Shown in pieces: positions 9,862-20,839 of a stretch of 64,000 nucleotides of DNA. The translations under genes were made by a program, and so were the position numbers. Each line of letters opens with the position of its first letter. Position 1 is the stretch's first letter. Source of the stretch: Prorocentrum cordatum (lineage: Eukaryota; Sar; Dinophyceae; Prorocentrales; Prorocentraceae); NCBI GenBank assembly GCA_963575745.1, contig CAUYUJ010018904.1, positions 165,276 through 229,275 on the forward strand, given 5' to 3'. The notes beneath the pieces were generated by a model. It was not told the origin of the DNA and ran no database searches. It was given only the letters and a program-made list of their open reading frames with translations.

Positions 9862-11013
9862 TCAGGGTGTGCTTGACATCAGACAGTTCTTGCAAGCGTG
9901 ATCCCTCAGAACCACAGTCATGGCGCTGCGGCTGTCGTCCGCCTGGTACTGCTTGTCAATCCACGACTGCAGTTTGCCGGGGGGCGTCTTTTTCTGCACG
10001 AGACCAACGAGTTCCTGGAGCAGGCGGTTCACCAGCTGCTTCTTGTCGCCACTTGGGTTTGGCGAGGCCGAGGCTGCCGGCCCATCGGAGGCGACGGAGA
10101 GCCTGGGAACCTTTGCCGGCGGTGGAGTGTCACACGTAGCTGCCTGAGTGCCCGAAGAAGCCGGCGCCTCACGCGAACGTGACACTGGCCCCCCGAATGC
10201 CGCCGCCGCCTCGCCCAGGATGATGTCCTGCGCAAAATCCCGGAGCAGCACCTCGTGCTCAAGGGTGGACGAAGCACTGGTCTTGGTCGTGCGCCGCTTG
10301 TATTGCTTGATCGTCTGGTAGATCGTGTCCATCAGCGCTGCCCTCTGGGCGGCAGCTTTCTCAGGGCCATTCTTCTTGGCCGACTGCACGACAGTGCAGC
10401 GGCGTTCGATCAGGTTGATCAGCACGAGCAACGAACGGGCTAGCGCCTTCACGTTCTCGAGAGGCGAATCGGATTTCTCCAGGAGGAAATTCTTGAGCTT
10501 GTCCCAGGAGCCGCCGCGGGTGCTCAGGCACAGCTTTTTCCAAGAGACCTTCGCCGCATAACGTGCCGTTGTAGCCCGCTTCAACTCCTGAAGCTCCAAA
10601 TTCGCGGGATTGCTTGCTGAAAGGGCCATGATGTTGGCAAGGACCGGGTTGTGCTCCACCGCCTGCATGGCCCACGAAACCTGGTCCGAGTCGACAACCA
10701 GATCGCGCCAGGCGGCAGCCCACTCTGCGACTGTAAGCAGGCGCAGTTTGGCCCTGCAGGGGAAGGTTTCGTCAGCGCGCCGGTCGTACTCGGACTGGAT
10801 CAGCTGGTAAACCTCGGAATCCTTGTCCTTCAGAGCAGCGGCCACGCAGGCGCAGGCGTGCGTGTTGACAGCGGCGGCAGCACCGGCGGCGATGGCCAGC
10901 TCGCCTGGCTGGCCCTGCTCAAACGCCTTCCCGATCTCAGCCAAGATGGCTGAGTGGATCGCACCGGCGGGCTCCAGCGCGGCGGCGATGGCGGCCTGGA
11001 CTGCGTCGGCCAT
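9862..11013 (-). CDS. Gag-like protein of element 1 (inferred)
   Basis: A 383-residue, mainly helical, Ala-rich open frame starting MADAVQAAIAAAL. It has a charged middle (KQYKRRTTK), a Pro/Ser-rich linker at about residues 275-320 and a C-terminal CKNC pair. I recognise no enzyme. Position between pol and YR on the same strand, and a Cys pair near the end, suggest a nucleic-acid-binding Gag. Just past the stop another frame continues with HTLKQC, CTKC and an H/C pair ending near 9,757. A one-base shift may therefore have cut off a zinc-finger tail. Homology to known Gag is not established. A pol-gag-YR order would be unusual for this group. Confidence 0.5.
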   Translation of the reverse strand: MADAVQAAIAAALEPAGAIHSAILAEIGKAFEQGQPGELAIAAGAAAAVNTHACACVAAALKDKDSEVYQLIQSEYDRRADETFPCRAKLRLLTVAEWAAAWRDLVVDSDQVSWAMQAVEHNPVLANIMALSASNPANLELQELKRATTARYAAKVSWKKLCLSTRGGSWDKLKNFLLEKSDSPLENVKALARSLLVLINLIERRCTVVQSAKKNGPEKAAAQRAALMDTIYQTIKQYKRRTTKTSASSTLEHEVLLRDFAQDIILGEAAAAFGGPVSRSREAPASSGTQAATCDTPPPAKVPRLSVASDGPAASASPNPSGDKKQLVNRLLQELVGLVQKKTPPGKLQSWIDKQYQADDSRSAMTVVLRDHACKNCLMSSTP

Positions 11014-11203
11014 GGCGACAGGCAGCGCCGGCGAAATACGGGGAAATGTCTCAGGCGAGGACGCCCGCGTGGAGTGCTATGGGTTGCTAGAGACTGATGA
11101 TGGAAACGCTGCGAGGACTGGCAGCGTTGGCATGACTGCCCGACTGCAGCGACATTCCCAGGGCAAGACCGATTAGAACATCAGCGTGACTGAGATGATT
11201 TTT

Positions 11204-13376
11204 CTAGCGTTTGCGCTTGCGCCGATTAGGCGCCCAGCTCTGAAGAAGCAAGTAAGGCAAGTCAGTTTTCGGACCGCTGCGGAAAGCACAGCCCGAGTGA
11301 AATCTGAATAAATCGGAACCGGCAGGCCACGAGCGCACCCGATGCCAAAGCTGGAGTAATTTCGGCCGGAACCATGGGGCCCCTGCGTCTTCTGGACAGA
11401 GAAGCACAATCTGAGGTGGATCGGAGCTCCGCAACGCCGAATTCAGAAACTCAAGCGTCGCTTTCAGCAGCTCTCTGGGCGGATGCGCCCAAATGATTTC
11501 ACCGGACAGGGTGGCTTCGAAGGCGGACAGCTCAGGGGAACGCCAAGAAGGGGCTTTGGCTGTAAGACCCGCCCTGTCAGCAAACAAATCCAAGGTGAAA
11601 GACACGCCCGTGCGAGAGAGGATGTCGTGGAAAACCGAATCCTTCACACAAGCTGCGCGGAAAACGTCAGAATTCCACCGGGCGGAAAACTGTACATCGC
11701 GAGAGCCGAGGTCGGCCGCCCTGTTCGCCACGCCAGAGATGTGCGCAGCAAGGGCCCAGCAAGAGGCGCGGCGCTCTGCCGCCTCCAGCTTCACGGCAAG
11801 CCTTTCAAGAGTTGGAATAGCGCCATAACGCACATTGGTGTAGTGCACCGCGCACGCGTTGTCGGTCCGAAACAGCACGCGCCAGCCGCTAAGGTCCACC
11901 TCGTTGTCTTCCACGCACTTGACGATAACCCACAACTCCTTAAAGTTGATGTCAAGTTTGTCGCGCGGCACGCCTTCTTTTTCAGCCAGGTCGGGCGGCC
12001 ACACACCAGAAACAGATCTGCCAGAATGGCAAAGATGGTGAGACCAACCTGTCTGACCAGAAGCGTCCGTTTCCACGATGCGAATGGAACCTTCTTTTGC
12101 CAAGTCGCTCCATCGCTCGTACTCCGGCGACTTGTGTCCCCAGTTGCTGAGTTGATCAGCGAAGTTGTGCAGGACGCGCCTTGGCGGAATGGCCAAAGCG
12201 TTCAATCCCCAAGTAAGACTCTTGCGGCTGAGTTCCGTCAGATGCACTGTAGGGTTTGCCCGGGGACACTTACTCCAAAAAGAATATACCCCCGCCGCAT
12301 TCAGATCCGACCAGATGGGGTGCAAGCGACGCCGCGCCTGTGGATATAACTCCCCGAGGTGGGATAGCAAGCCGGCCGCAGAGGTGACGTCTTTGGCCCG
12401 AAGGTTGCGTTCATTGTCAAGCGCGAGGATATCAACAATGGCACGACATGTTTTGTCGCACTTTTCCTATGACACGGTGACCACTTGGTCGATAGAATCG
12501 AAAATCCAGCCGATCCAACATTGACGCGTGCTGGGCTGCCGAATGCCAGTCGGCTTGCCGCTCACTGGAATCCCGACCTCGGCAAAGAAAGCAACAGCTG
12601 ATTCCAAACGTGACCACGCCAATTCTTCTGACTCGCCCACGCCGAACAGATCGTCGACGAAATCGAGCAAGTCAACCCCCCGCGAAAGCCGGAGAAGACG
12701 AAGAAGTTCCTTCATGTTTGAATCGTTAAACCCAGGCGCAGGTGCAAGACCAAACGGGAGAAACTCGTAACGCCCGTATTGCTGCCGGGCTGGACAGTAA
12801 AAACCCAGCAAATCTGCATCGTCTGGGTGGACACGCCAGTTGAAAAAAACAATATTGAAGGTCAATGACGAACATGTAGCTGCCGCGGCGAAGACGCGAC
12901 ACAGCCATGTCCACCGTGCCGTAAGCGACCCCAACCTGGGGAAGGCGCTCGTTCACGCGGCCTCGCCGCAAGTCAAGAATCAAGCGTGCTTTCCAACGGT
13001 CAACCTCTGGCGCTGTGTCGTCGACGCCTTCCCGCGGCTTAAGCAGTAGAGCGCACGGATTAACATTCAAGCGTGCGGGTATCCTCGTCCCTGGCGGGAA
13101 CATTAAGACCTTACCAAGACGTTCCAGACGGCTCCACTCAACTGTGGCCCAGGTATCGTGCTCAGTGAGGGATGGATGATTTGGCGTCTTTGTGGGCGCT
13201 GCTGCCGCGGCGCCCAGTGGCTGACCGTGGAGCCACTTGTTGAGGAAATCTGGAGTGGCGCCGAGCTGCTTCAGCTTGTCCAACTTCAGTGTGAGACCTC
13301 GGATGCCTTGCCACCATGAGAGGTTGTCGTTGGCTTGGCGGACCTGTGTAAGTAGTTGCGAAAATCTGTCTGTCAT
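11204..13376 (-). pseudogene. DIRS-type RT-RNase H polyprotein (element 1), broken
   Basis: Three pieces on one strand make one pol gene. 13,376-12,726 gives the N-terminus and RT fingers (KARLILDLRRGRVNE, MFVIDLQYCFF). A frameshift near 12,850 moves the frame to 12,934-12,467, with FLPFGLAPAP and the catalytic DFVDDLFGVG. An in-frame TAG at 12,467-12,469 then precedes 12,466-11,204, which holds RNase H: Asp in VETDASG, Glu in INFKELW, Asp in FRTDNA, and HISGVANRAADLGS. The last ~130 residues (LDLFADR, WAHPPRELL, VLLCPEDAGAPWF) match the region that follows RNase H in many DIRS-like pols. RT would copy element RNA and RNase H remove it. One shift and one stop make this copy inactive. Confidence 0.85.
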
Positions 13377-13539
13377 TCAGCGTGGCGTGATCGAACCAGC
13401 TGCACATTCGAGCCCAAATGACTACGCACGATGGCGATGCCTGCAAAGCGATAGCGGCAGGGTTGCACCACCCTGGTAGCACAGAATCTGTGAACCTATT
13501 GGGCAAGTATACGATGAAGAATGATCCCTTCAACTCGCC

Positions 13540-14060
13540 ATCGAGACAAGCACTCTCTCTGTCGACAAAACCCTGGCAGGAAAGGGGAATGTGACGCGGC
13601 GCTGAAGGCGAGTGCTGTTTAGGGAAAAACAGAAGGCCCCTCCCGCCTCCTATCCCCGTCTGCGACCTGAGTGCACCACCCAGGCCGGCAGACGGCGTCA
13701 TAGGGGCACGGGCGTACAGACAGGGAAGAGCCCACACAGTCGACACCACTGCTGATGGCCTTGATAGACCCGCGTAGCCAAGCTTCGAACAGTTTTGCCT
13801 GAATGCACCGTCCAGGCTTGCAAGCGGCGTCGTGGGATACAACCGTGCCGACTGTTCAACATAGCTTGCGGCGCAGGAACCGGACCTCCGCGGAACGACT
13901 CTTCAGCAATGGCGGCCAATCCCTCCGGCTGAACAGTATTATGTGGAAACGCTTGACAGGAATCTCTGCGCGCTGGCGTCGCACGACACGTGACCGGCGC
14001 TGGAGGCGAATTGCCGTTTATGGAAGGAGCAGAAGAACCTTCCTTCGCCGCCGGGTCACC
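13540..14060 (-). repeat. 5' leader repeats shared with element D
   Basis: Two related segments (about 13,560-13,730 and 13,880-14,060) each resemble the stretch just upstream of element D gag (32,430-32,640). Shared words include CACGTGACCGGCGCTGGAGG, AGCAGAAGAACC and GGCGTCATAGGGG. On the minus strand they lie upstream of element 1 pol, so they are probably untranslated leader sequence, duplicated here. Confidence 0.6.
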
Positions 14061-14279
14061 CAAGGGAGATGGAAGGGCACTGAATGATGGAGTGTAGAGC
14101 GCCCGTTTTGGGCCATGCTTTTCCCTGGACGGTTCGCGGGAAGGCTCACGCACGTTCCCCGCTACTTGCAGCCCACGGGGGCGGCCTGCAGCTCAGCAGA
14201 ACAGCTGATTAGAGCCAGCCTCGAGAAATCATCCGACCTGGACGGCCGACTTGCGAAATCCGACGTGGATAAAATCCCG

Positions 14280-14545
14280 CCGGAATCTGCATCAATTTTT
14301 AGCCTCCTGGGCCAGATTTCCACGAACCGCACCAGAATTTAATTCTGAGTACGCTAGTGAAAGGCGTCAGCATGGACTGTAGACCACGTGCGCTGTTGGA
14401 CGCAGGGTCTCGGGGTCGGTCGGGGGCGGGCAAACGCACCCGCCCCCGTTGTGTGCAGGTGGGGGGTTAGCCAATGCCCCCCCATCAAGGACTAGCTTCT
14501 GCCGCCTGCACACATCCGACCCCGAAAACCCCAATTGGGCGGAGC
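14280..14545. repeat. Inverted copy of 42,290-42,560
   Basis: GTTGTGTGCAGGTG, ATCAAGGACTAGCTTCTGCC and CACACATCCGACCCC recur as their reverse complement at about 42,345-42,430. CCAGAATTTAATTCT at 14,333 matches AGAATTAAATTCTGG at 42,540. In both places the unit lies upstream of an element's coding region. Confidence 0.7.
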
Positions 14546-15115
14546 ACAACATTCGCAACGCCCAAATGGCACAAACTGCCATCCATCTTCCACGCACTGA
14601 CAAATTCAGCGCTGAAATCTAGGCGCGTGCGCCAGAATGTGCTGATTCGCGTTCCATGTGCAATCCTATTGGCGCACCCCAGAAAGCCCAGATTAGAGCT
14701 GCAAATGGACTTCTGGGCGCCACTCCGCGGATCCATGCACAGACTGCGCATCCGAGGACGGTAGCGCCAGAATGCGCGACCTGCGCGTCGGAATGCGATT
14801 TTGGGCCCGCCAGGAGCCACAGCCCGCGCAGTTGCGCCCTGAATGCAAGTCTGGGCCGGTCGCACTTTCCGAACGTGGCATTCTGGGCGTGCTGGCGCCA
14901 GAAAACTGGCAGACAGCCGACCGGCCGTTGCTTGGGGGCGTGCTGGCGCACCGCCACGCCACGGAGCCGCCCAGGAGGCACACAGGCGCGACTCCTGCTA
15001 GAGAGCTTCGGGCGCCGCTCCAGTCTGGAGCACAGAGGAGCAGCTCCTTTCAGGGGCTTGGCCTGTCAGGGAGCACAGGAAGAAGCTCAGGGTGCAACAT
15101 TGAGCCGAGGGGAGC
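14546..15115. repeat. Inverted-repeat arm and A-like remnant
   Basis: About 14,685-14,855 is an imperfect inverted copy of 19,130-19,310. About 14,900-15,115 resembles the A repeat of element D (CAGACAGCC, GGAGCCGCCC, GGCGCGACTCCTGCTA, AGCTCCTTTCAGG). It is therefore an old A fragment in plus-strand order. No gene is visible. Confidence 0.55.
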
Positions 15116-15487
15116 GAAAGAAGGGAGAGGGCAAGGTTGGGGAGCCTCCTTCTCCATCCTCCGCCCGCCAGCTGCGCGAACGTTTGCCAGCGCCCCCGCT
15201 GCTCCTGCCTGATCCTGGGGCGCGGTGGGCGCTCGCAGGCGGCGTACGGGAGCCGGGCTTGCGGGCGGCAACCAACGTCATCCATGCTCCCCCACCTCCG
15301 ACCAGGGAGCAGGCGAGGGCGAGGAGAAGTTTGGGAGTTTTTGATTCCCGCGCCCAACTGGACCAAAAGTTTGTGTGGACTGCGGCGTTGCGCACGCTCC
15401 GTTCGCTCAAACCGAGCGGGCGGCACCTGGGCGTTTCAACTCAAGATGGGACAGGGCCAATTGTTGTAATGCTCCACGCCGTTCAGG
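15116..15487. other. No recognisable gene
   Basis: GC-rich DNA with several overlapping Arg/Pro-rich frames on both strands, none carrying a known motif. The array unit begins at the right end. Confidence 0.45.
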
Positions 15488-16530
15488 ATAGAATGGGCGG
15501 CACCTGAGCGTCACAGGGTTGCCACCGTGGACGGCGCACGCTGGTGCACCTGAAAAGGACTTTGGTTGTCTGCGCGACCCCGAACAAGGCGCGAGCCAGC
15601 GCAACAGCTGATGGGGTCGCCCACGGAAACAAGCATCCGCGCCTCGAGTAGCGAAACCAGATGAGGATTTTCGCTACCCGCCGGCTCCGCACCATCCCGA
15701 AGGGAATGAGCGGCACCTGAGCGTCACAGGGTTGCTGATGGCTACGAGACGGGCAGGTACGAAACCTGAAAAGGAATCTGGCAAGGCGCAAGACGGCACA
15801 ACCGCGATGGGGATGGCCGCCTGTCGACAAGCACCCGCGCGTAGGGAATCCAGAAGAGGATTTCCGCTACCCGCCCGCTCCGCGCCATCCCTAAAGGAAT
15901 GAGCGGCACCTGAGCGTCACAGGGTTGCTAATCGCCCGGCGGCGCGCTGGCGCGAATCCTGAGGAAGAAGCTGGCGTCGCCGCGAAGAAGGTGCGGCTGT
16001 CGTCGGTTTGGTAGTCCGCGGAATGACATCCGCGCCCCTGAGTAGCGAAACCAGATGAGGACTTTCGCTACCCACCAGCTCCGCAACATCCCGAAGGGAA
16101 TGAGCGGCACCTGAGCGTCACAGGGTTGCTGTCGGCTACGAGTCCCGCAGGTACGAATCCTGAAAAGGAGTTCGGCAGGGCGCGAGACGGCACAACCGCG
16201 ATAGGGTTGGCCGCCTGCCGACACGTGAGATCGGCACCTGCGCATAGCGAATCCAGAAGAGGATTTGCGCTACCCGCCCGCTCCGCGTCTCCCGAAAGGA
16301 ATGAGCGGCACCTGAGCGTCACAGGGTTGCTAATCGGCACGGGGCGTGCGCCACGAATCCTGATGAGGAAGCTGGCGTCAGCCGCGAAGCCAGCGTGGAG
16401 TTGGTCGCCCGCGGAAACCAACATCTGCGCCCCCGAGTAGCGAACCCAGATGAAGATTTTCGCTACCCGCTTGCTCCGCATCATCCCGAAGGGAATGAGC
16501 GGCACCTGAGCGCCACAGGGTTGCTGAACG
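15488..16530 (-). repeat. Tandem array, ~200-bp unit, 6 copies
   Basis: The word CACCTGAGCGTCACAGGG recurs near 15,500, 15,716, 15,908, 16,108, 16,310 and, with one change, 16,505. Each copy is preceded by GAATGAGCGG or similar and separated by about 192-216 bp. Units share CGCTACCCGCCNGCTCCGC and CGAATCCTGA. The same word, reverse-complemented, drives the array that starts at 16,925. Confidence 0.9.
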
Positions 16531-16556
16531 TCACGAGCATGTTGGCGGGAATGCGG

Positions 16557-17555
16557 AGCTTCTGAGGAGGCTGTGCATTCGGGAAGCAAGGTTTTCGCGG
16601 GCACCCTTCGTTTTCCATCTGCTTCGCTCCAGGCTGGTTGGTTAGTTAGTTGGCATTGGCTGATCAGGAGTGTCTTTGCATCGATTCTCTCTAGGGTGAT
16701 CATTGCCTGTCCAAGAGTTACTTACCTCTTCTTTCTTTTCCATTGCTTTAATCAATGGACTCCTTGCGCGCAGGCCCAGGGGATGCTGCCGCGCGTCTCG
16801 CGGTCCCTCTGGTTGGGGTTCGGATCGCCCCCACGCAGCCGAGATCCACGTCCTCTGTCGACGCAGTCCCCGTCTTCTCTGTCTTGGGGCGCTCGGGCCA
16901 GGTCTCGTCGCCCATTGCTCAGCAATCCTGGGGCGCTCAGGTGTCGTCCGCTCGCGCAGAGCGGCATGGAGCTGTGCATCTTGGGTCGCGGTGTGCGTTC
17001 GGCCGCTGCGCCGGCGCACCGTGCGCTCAGTTGCGGGACCAAGCAACCCTGTGACGCTCAGGTGCCGTCCGCTCGCGCAGAGCGGCACGGAGCTGTGCAC
17101 CTTGGGTCGCGGTGTGCGGTCGGCCGCTGCGCCGGCGCACCGTGCGCTCAGTTGCGGCACCAAGCAACCCTGTGACGCTCAGGTGCCGTCCGCTCGCGCA
17201 GAGCGGCACGGAGCTGTGCATCTTGCGTCGCGGTGTGCGGTCGGCCGCTGCGCCGGCGCACCGTGCGCTCAATTGCGCGACCAAGCAACCCTGTGACGCT
17301 CAGGTGCCGTCCGCTCGCGCAGAGCGGCACGGAGCTGTGCACCTTGGGTCGCGGTGTGCGGTCGGCCGTCGCGCCGGCGCACGGTGCGCTCAGTTGCGCG
17401 ACCAAGCAACCGTGTTTACGCTCAGGTGCCGTCCGCTCGGGCAGCGGCATGGAGCTATGCATCTCGGGTCGCGGTGCGCGGTCGGCCGCTGCGCCGTGCG
17501 CTCAGTTGCGGGACCAAGCAACCCTGTGACGCTCAGGTGCCGTCCGCTCGCGCAG
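16557..17555. repeat. ~1-kb segment duplicated at 23,728-24,610
   Basis: Both copies begin GCTTCTGAGGAGGCTGTGCA and run into the 121-bp satellite. They differ by few bases except that the right copy has one repeat unit fewer. The near identity shows a recent duplication about 7.2 kb apart. The first ~40 bp contain AAGGTTTTCGCGGG, similar to the B end of element D. Coding frames here are repeat products. Confidence 0.88.
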
Positions 17556-19050
17556 AGCGACTTGGAGCCAGCACTTTCGGGTGGCGGTGCACGGCCGGCC
17601 CGCGTTCCTCATCGGGGGGTCCGCGCCGGCGCGCTGCGCGCCCAGATGTGCCCAGCAACCCTGTGGTGCTCAGGTGCCGCCCGCTCGCTCAGAACGGCGT
17701 GGAGCACTTCCGGGTGCCCGTATTTCAGTCGGCCCGCGCTCTCTCGTCTGGGGGCCCGTGCCGACGCACTGCGCATCCAGATGTCCGGAGCAACCCTGTG
17801 ACGCTCAGGTGCCGCCCGCGCGCTCAGAGCGGCGTGGAGCTGGCACTTTCGGGTGGCGGTACACGGTCGGCCCCCTCGGCTGGGGGTCTGCGCCGGCGCA
17901 CTGCGCACCCAGATGTCCCGAGAAACCCTGTGGCGCTCAGGCGTCGCCCGCTTGCTCAGAGCGGCGTGGTGCTAGCACTTTCGGGCGGCGGTCTTTCAGT
18001 CGGCCCGCGCCCCCTCGTCTGGGGGCCCGTGCCGGCGCACTGCGCATCCAGATGTCCGGACCAACCCTGTGACGCTCAGGCGCCGCCCGCTCGTTCAAAG
18101 CGGCGTGGAGCTAGCACTTTCGGGTGGTGGTGCACGGTCGGCCCCCTCGGCTGGGGGTCTTCGCCTGCGCACTGCGCGCCCAGATATCCCGAGCAATCCT
18201 GTGACGCTCAGGTGCCGCCCGCTCGCTCAGAGCGGCGTGGAGCTTGCACTTTCGGGTGGCGGTGCACGGTCGGCCCCCTCGTCTGGGGGTCTGCGCCAGC
18301 GCACCGCACACCCAGATGTGCCCAGCAACCTTGCGACGCTCAGGTGCCGCCCGCTCGCTCAGAGCGGCGTGGAGCTAGCTAGCATTTTCGGGTGGCGGTG
18401 CACGGTCGGATTCCTCGTCTGCGGGTCTGCGCCGGCGCACTGCGCATCCAGATGTCCCGAGCAACCCTGTGACGCGCAGGTGCCGCCCGCTCGCTCAGAG
18501 CGGCGTGGAGCTAGCACTTTTGGGTGGTGGCGCACGGTCGGCCCCTCGTCTGGGGTCTGCGCCGGCGCACTGCGCATCCAGATATCCCGAGCAACCCTGT
18601 GACGCTCAGGTGCCGCGCCCGCTCGCTCAGAGCGGCGCGGAGCTAGCATTTTCGGGTTGCGGTGCACGGCCGGCTCTCTCTTCTGGGGGTCTGCGCCAGC
18701 GCGCCGCACACCCAGATGTGCCCAGCAACCCTGTGACGCTCAGGCGCCGCCCGCTCGCTCAGAGCGGCGTGGAGCTAGCTGGCATTTTCGGGTGGCGGTG
18801 CGCGGTTGGATTCCTCGTCTGGGGTCTGCGCCGGCGCACTGCGCATCCAGATGTCCCGAGCAGCCCTGTGACGCTCAGGCGCCGCCCGCTCGCTCAGAGC
18901 GGCGTTGGAGCTAGCACTTTTGGGTGGCGGTGCATGGTCGGTCTGGGGGCCTGTGCGGACGCACTCTGCGCTCAGATGTGCCCCGCAACCCTGTGACGCT
19001 CAGGTGCCGCCCGCTCGCTCAGAGCGGCGCGGAGCTAGCACTTTCGGGTT
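16925..19050 (+). repeat. Satellite array, 121-137-bp unit, ~17 copies
   Basis: CTCAGGTGCCGTCCGCTCG-type words occur at about 16,938, 17,057, 17,177, 17,297, 17,419, 17,533, 17,668, 17,805, 17,937, 18,074, 18,206, 18,339, 18,475, 18,605, 18,738, 18,877 and 19,001. The first six are regular (119-122 bp) and the rest are longer and more diverged. Units start with CCCTGTGACGCTCAGGTG, the reverse complement of the 15.5-16.5 kb array word. Long Arg-rich frames across it are products of a unit length near a multiple of three. Confidence 0.93.
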
Positions 19051-19129
19051 GCGGTGCGCGGCCGGCTTGTGCTCCCTCGTCTGGGGTCTGCGCCAGCGCG
19101 CCGTGCATCCGGATACTGCAAAGCAGGTT

Positions 19130-19310
19130 TTCCCAAACTCACGACCGGGCCAGGCTTGCATTCGGAGCGCTCTGCGCGTGTTCTCGCCCTGGCAGGCCTA
19201 AATTCGCATTCCGACACGCAGGTCGCGCATTCTGGCGCAACTGTCCTCAGATGCGCAGTCTGTGCGTGGATCCGCGGAGTGGCGCGCAGAATGTCATTTG
19301 CAGCTCAAAT
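19130..19310. repeat. Inverted partner of 14,685-14,855
   Basis: Shares, as reverse complement, the stretch containing GCAGTCTGTGCGTGGATCCG and GACACGCAGGTCGCGCATTC. With the change of array orientation between 16.5 and 16.9 kb it outlines a large imperfect palindrome. Confidence 0.65.
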
Positions 19311-19354
19311 CTGCCGATCTGGGGCCCTGGGCGCCATGCATATTTGCACCACTG

Positions 19355-19550
19355 CGTGCATTTTGGCGCCGCTGAGCGCCATGCTCGCACTGCGTGCATT
19401 TCTGGCGCCGCTGAACGCCATTCCCGCACCGCGCCGTGAGGGCCACTCTCTTGCTGGCCCTCGCCGCCTGTGGTGGAACGCGGTGCGCGGTTGCAGCCGC
19501 GAGGGCCGTTCTCTCTAGTCCTCGCCGCCTGCCATTCCCAGTCTGTCCCG
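19355..19550. repeat. Dispersed repeat shared with 41,115-41,270
   Basis: GCGCCGCTGAACGCCATTC, GGCCCTCGCCGCCTG and CGCCTGCCATTCCCAG occur in the same order at both places. In the right-hand copy the unit lies in the leader of element G, so this may be a leader fragment. Confidence 0.65.
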
Positions 19551-19599
19551 CCCAGTCCCGCGCGCGGGCGGGCTTGGGCTGCATTTCGTCAGCTCAGGC

Positions 19600-20800
19600 G
19601 CAGCGCGCTTCTCCAGAGCGGCGCAGAGCTTTCGACGCACCAGGCTTCGTGATGCGCAGTCGGCGGCCGCTCCCTAGCGCCTTCTGCCCAGCAACCCTGT
19701 GACTCTCAGGTGCTTCGCGCTCTTCTTCAAGCGGCTCGGAGGTTTCAACGCAGCAGTTTGCGTGGCGCGCAGGCAGCAGCCTGCGCCAACACCGCGCGCA
19801 CAGTCGGCGGCCCCTCCTCCCTGGTCTGGGGTCTGCGCCCGCGCCTCGCGCTTTCTGCTGGGACAGCGCCCTTCGAAAGAGCAGCACGGACTTTCTCAGC
19901 ACGGACTTTTCGACGACATGGTCGTGGCGTGCAGTCGGCGGCCGCTCCCTCGTCTGGGAGTCTGCTCCCTCTGACGCTCAGGTGTTGCGCGCTTTTCGTC
20001 TGAGCAGCGCAGGGCTTTCGACGCGGCTGGCTCGTCGTGTGCAGCCGGCGGCCGCGCCCTAGTCTGGGGATTTGCGCTGGCGCCACGCGCTTTCTGCCAA
20101 GCGATTTCGTCACGCTCAGGTGCTGTGCCTGTGCCCTCTTCAGAGCGGCGCGGAGTTTTCGGCGCCCCAGGCTTCGCGGTGAAAAGTCGGCGGCCGCTCC
20201 CTTGTCTGGGGGTCTGCACCCACACAGCGCGCCTTCTGCCAAGCAGCCCTGTGACGCTCAGGTGCTGCGCGCTCATCTTCAGTGCAGCGGAGAGGTTTCG
20301 ACGCAGCAGGCTTCGTGTACAGTCGGCGGCCGCTCCCTGGTCTGGCGTCTGCGCCCGCACCGCGCGCGCCTTCTGCTGTGACAGCGAGGATTTTTCGACG
20401 ACATGGTCGTGGCGTGCAGTTGGCGGCCGCTCCAAGTCTGGGAGTCTGCGCCCTGTGACGTTCAGGTGTTGCGCGCTCTTCGTCTGAACAGCGCACAGCG
20501 CAAAGCTTTCGACGCAGCCTCGTTGTGTGCAGCCGGGGGCCGCGCCCTGGAGTTTGCACTGGCGCCACTCGCTTCCTGCCAAGCGACTTCGTCACGCTCA
20601 GGTGCCGCGTGCACAGTCGACGGCCGCCCCCCAGTCTGGGGGTCTGCGCCCACATCACAGGACGCTCAGGTGCCGCGCGCTCTTCTTCAAAGTTCTGCTC
20701 TCGATGCAGCAGGCTGCGCAGTGCGCAGGAGGTTCAGAAAGCTCATTGTGCACAGCTGGCACTGTCCCTTAATCACCACTGCACGCTCAGGTGCTACGCG
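19600..20800 (+). repeat. Diverged continuation of the satellite
   Basis: CTCAGGTGCYGCGCGCTCTTC-like words occur near 19,705, 19,977, 20,115, 20,258, 20,460, 20,597, 20,664 and 20,785. Each is followed by AGCGGNGCGGAG and TTCGACGCAGCAGGC-type sequence. Spacing is irregular (67-270 bp), so the array is old or rearranged. No gene. Confidence 0.75.
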
Positions 20801-20839
20801 CTCCTCTGCCGAGCGACGCCAGCGCTGCATCTCTTCGCG

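Noticed and set aside
17354-18382. Long Arg/Pro-rich frames through the 121-137-bp satellite
   Set aside because: They are the repeat unit read in several phases on both strands. Unit lengths near multiples of three keep them open.
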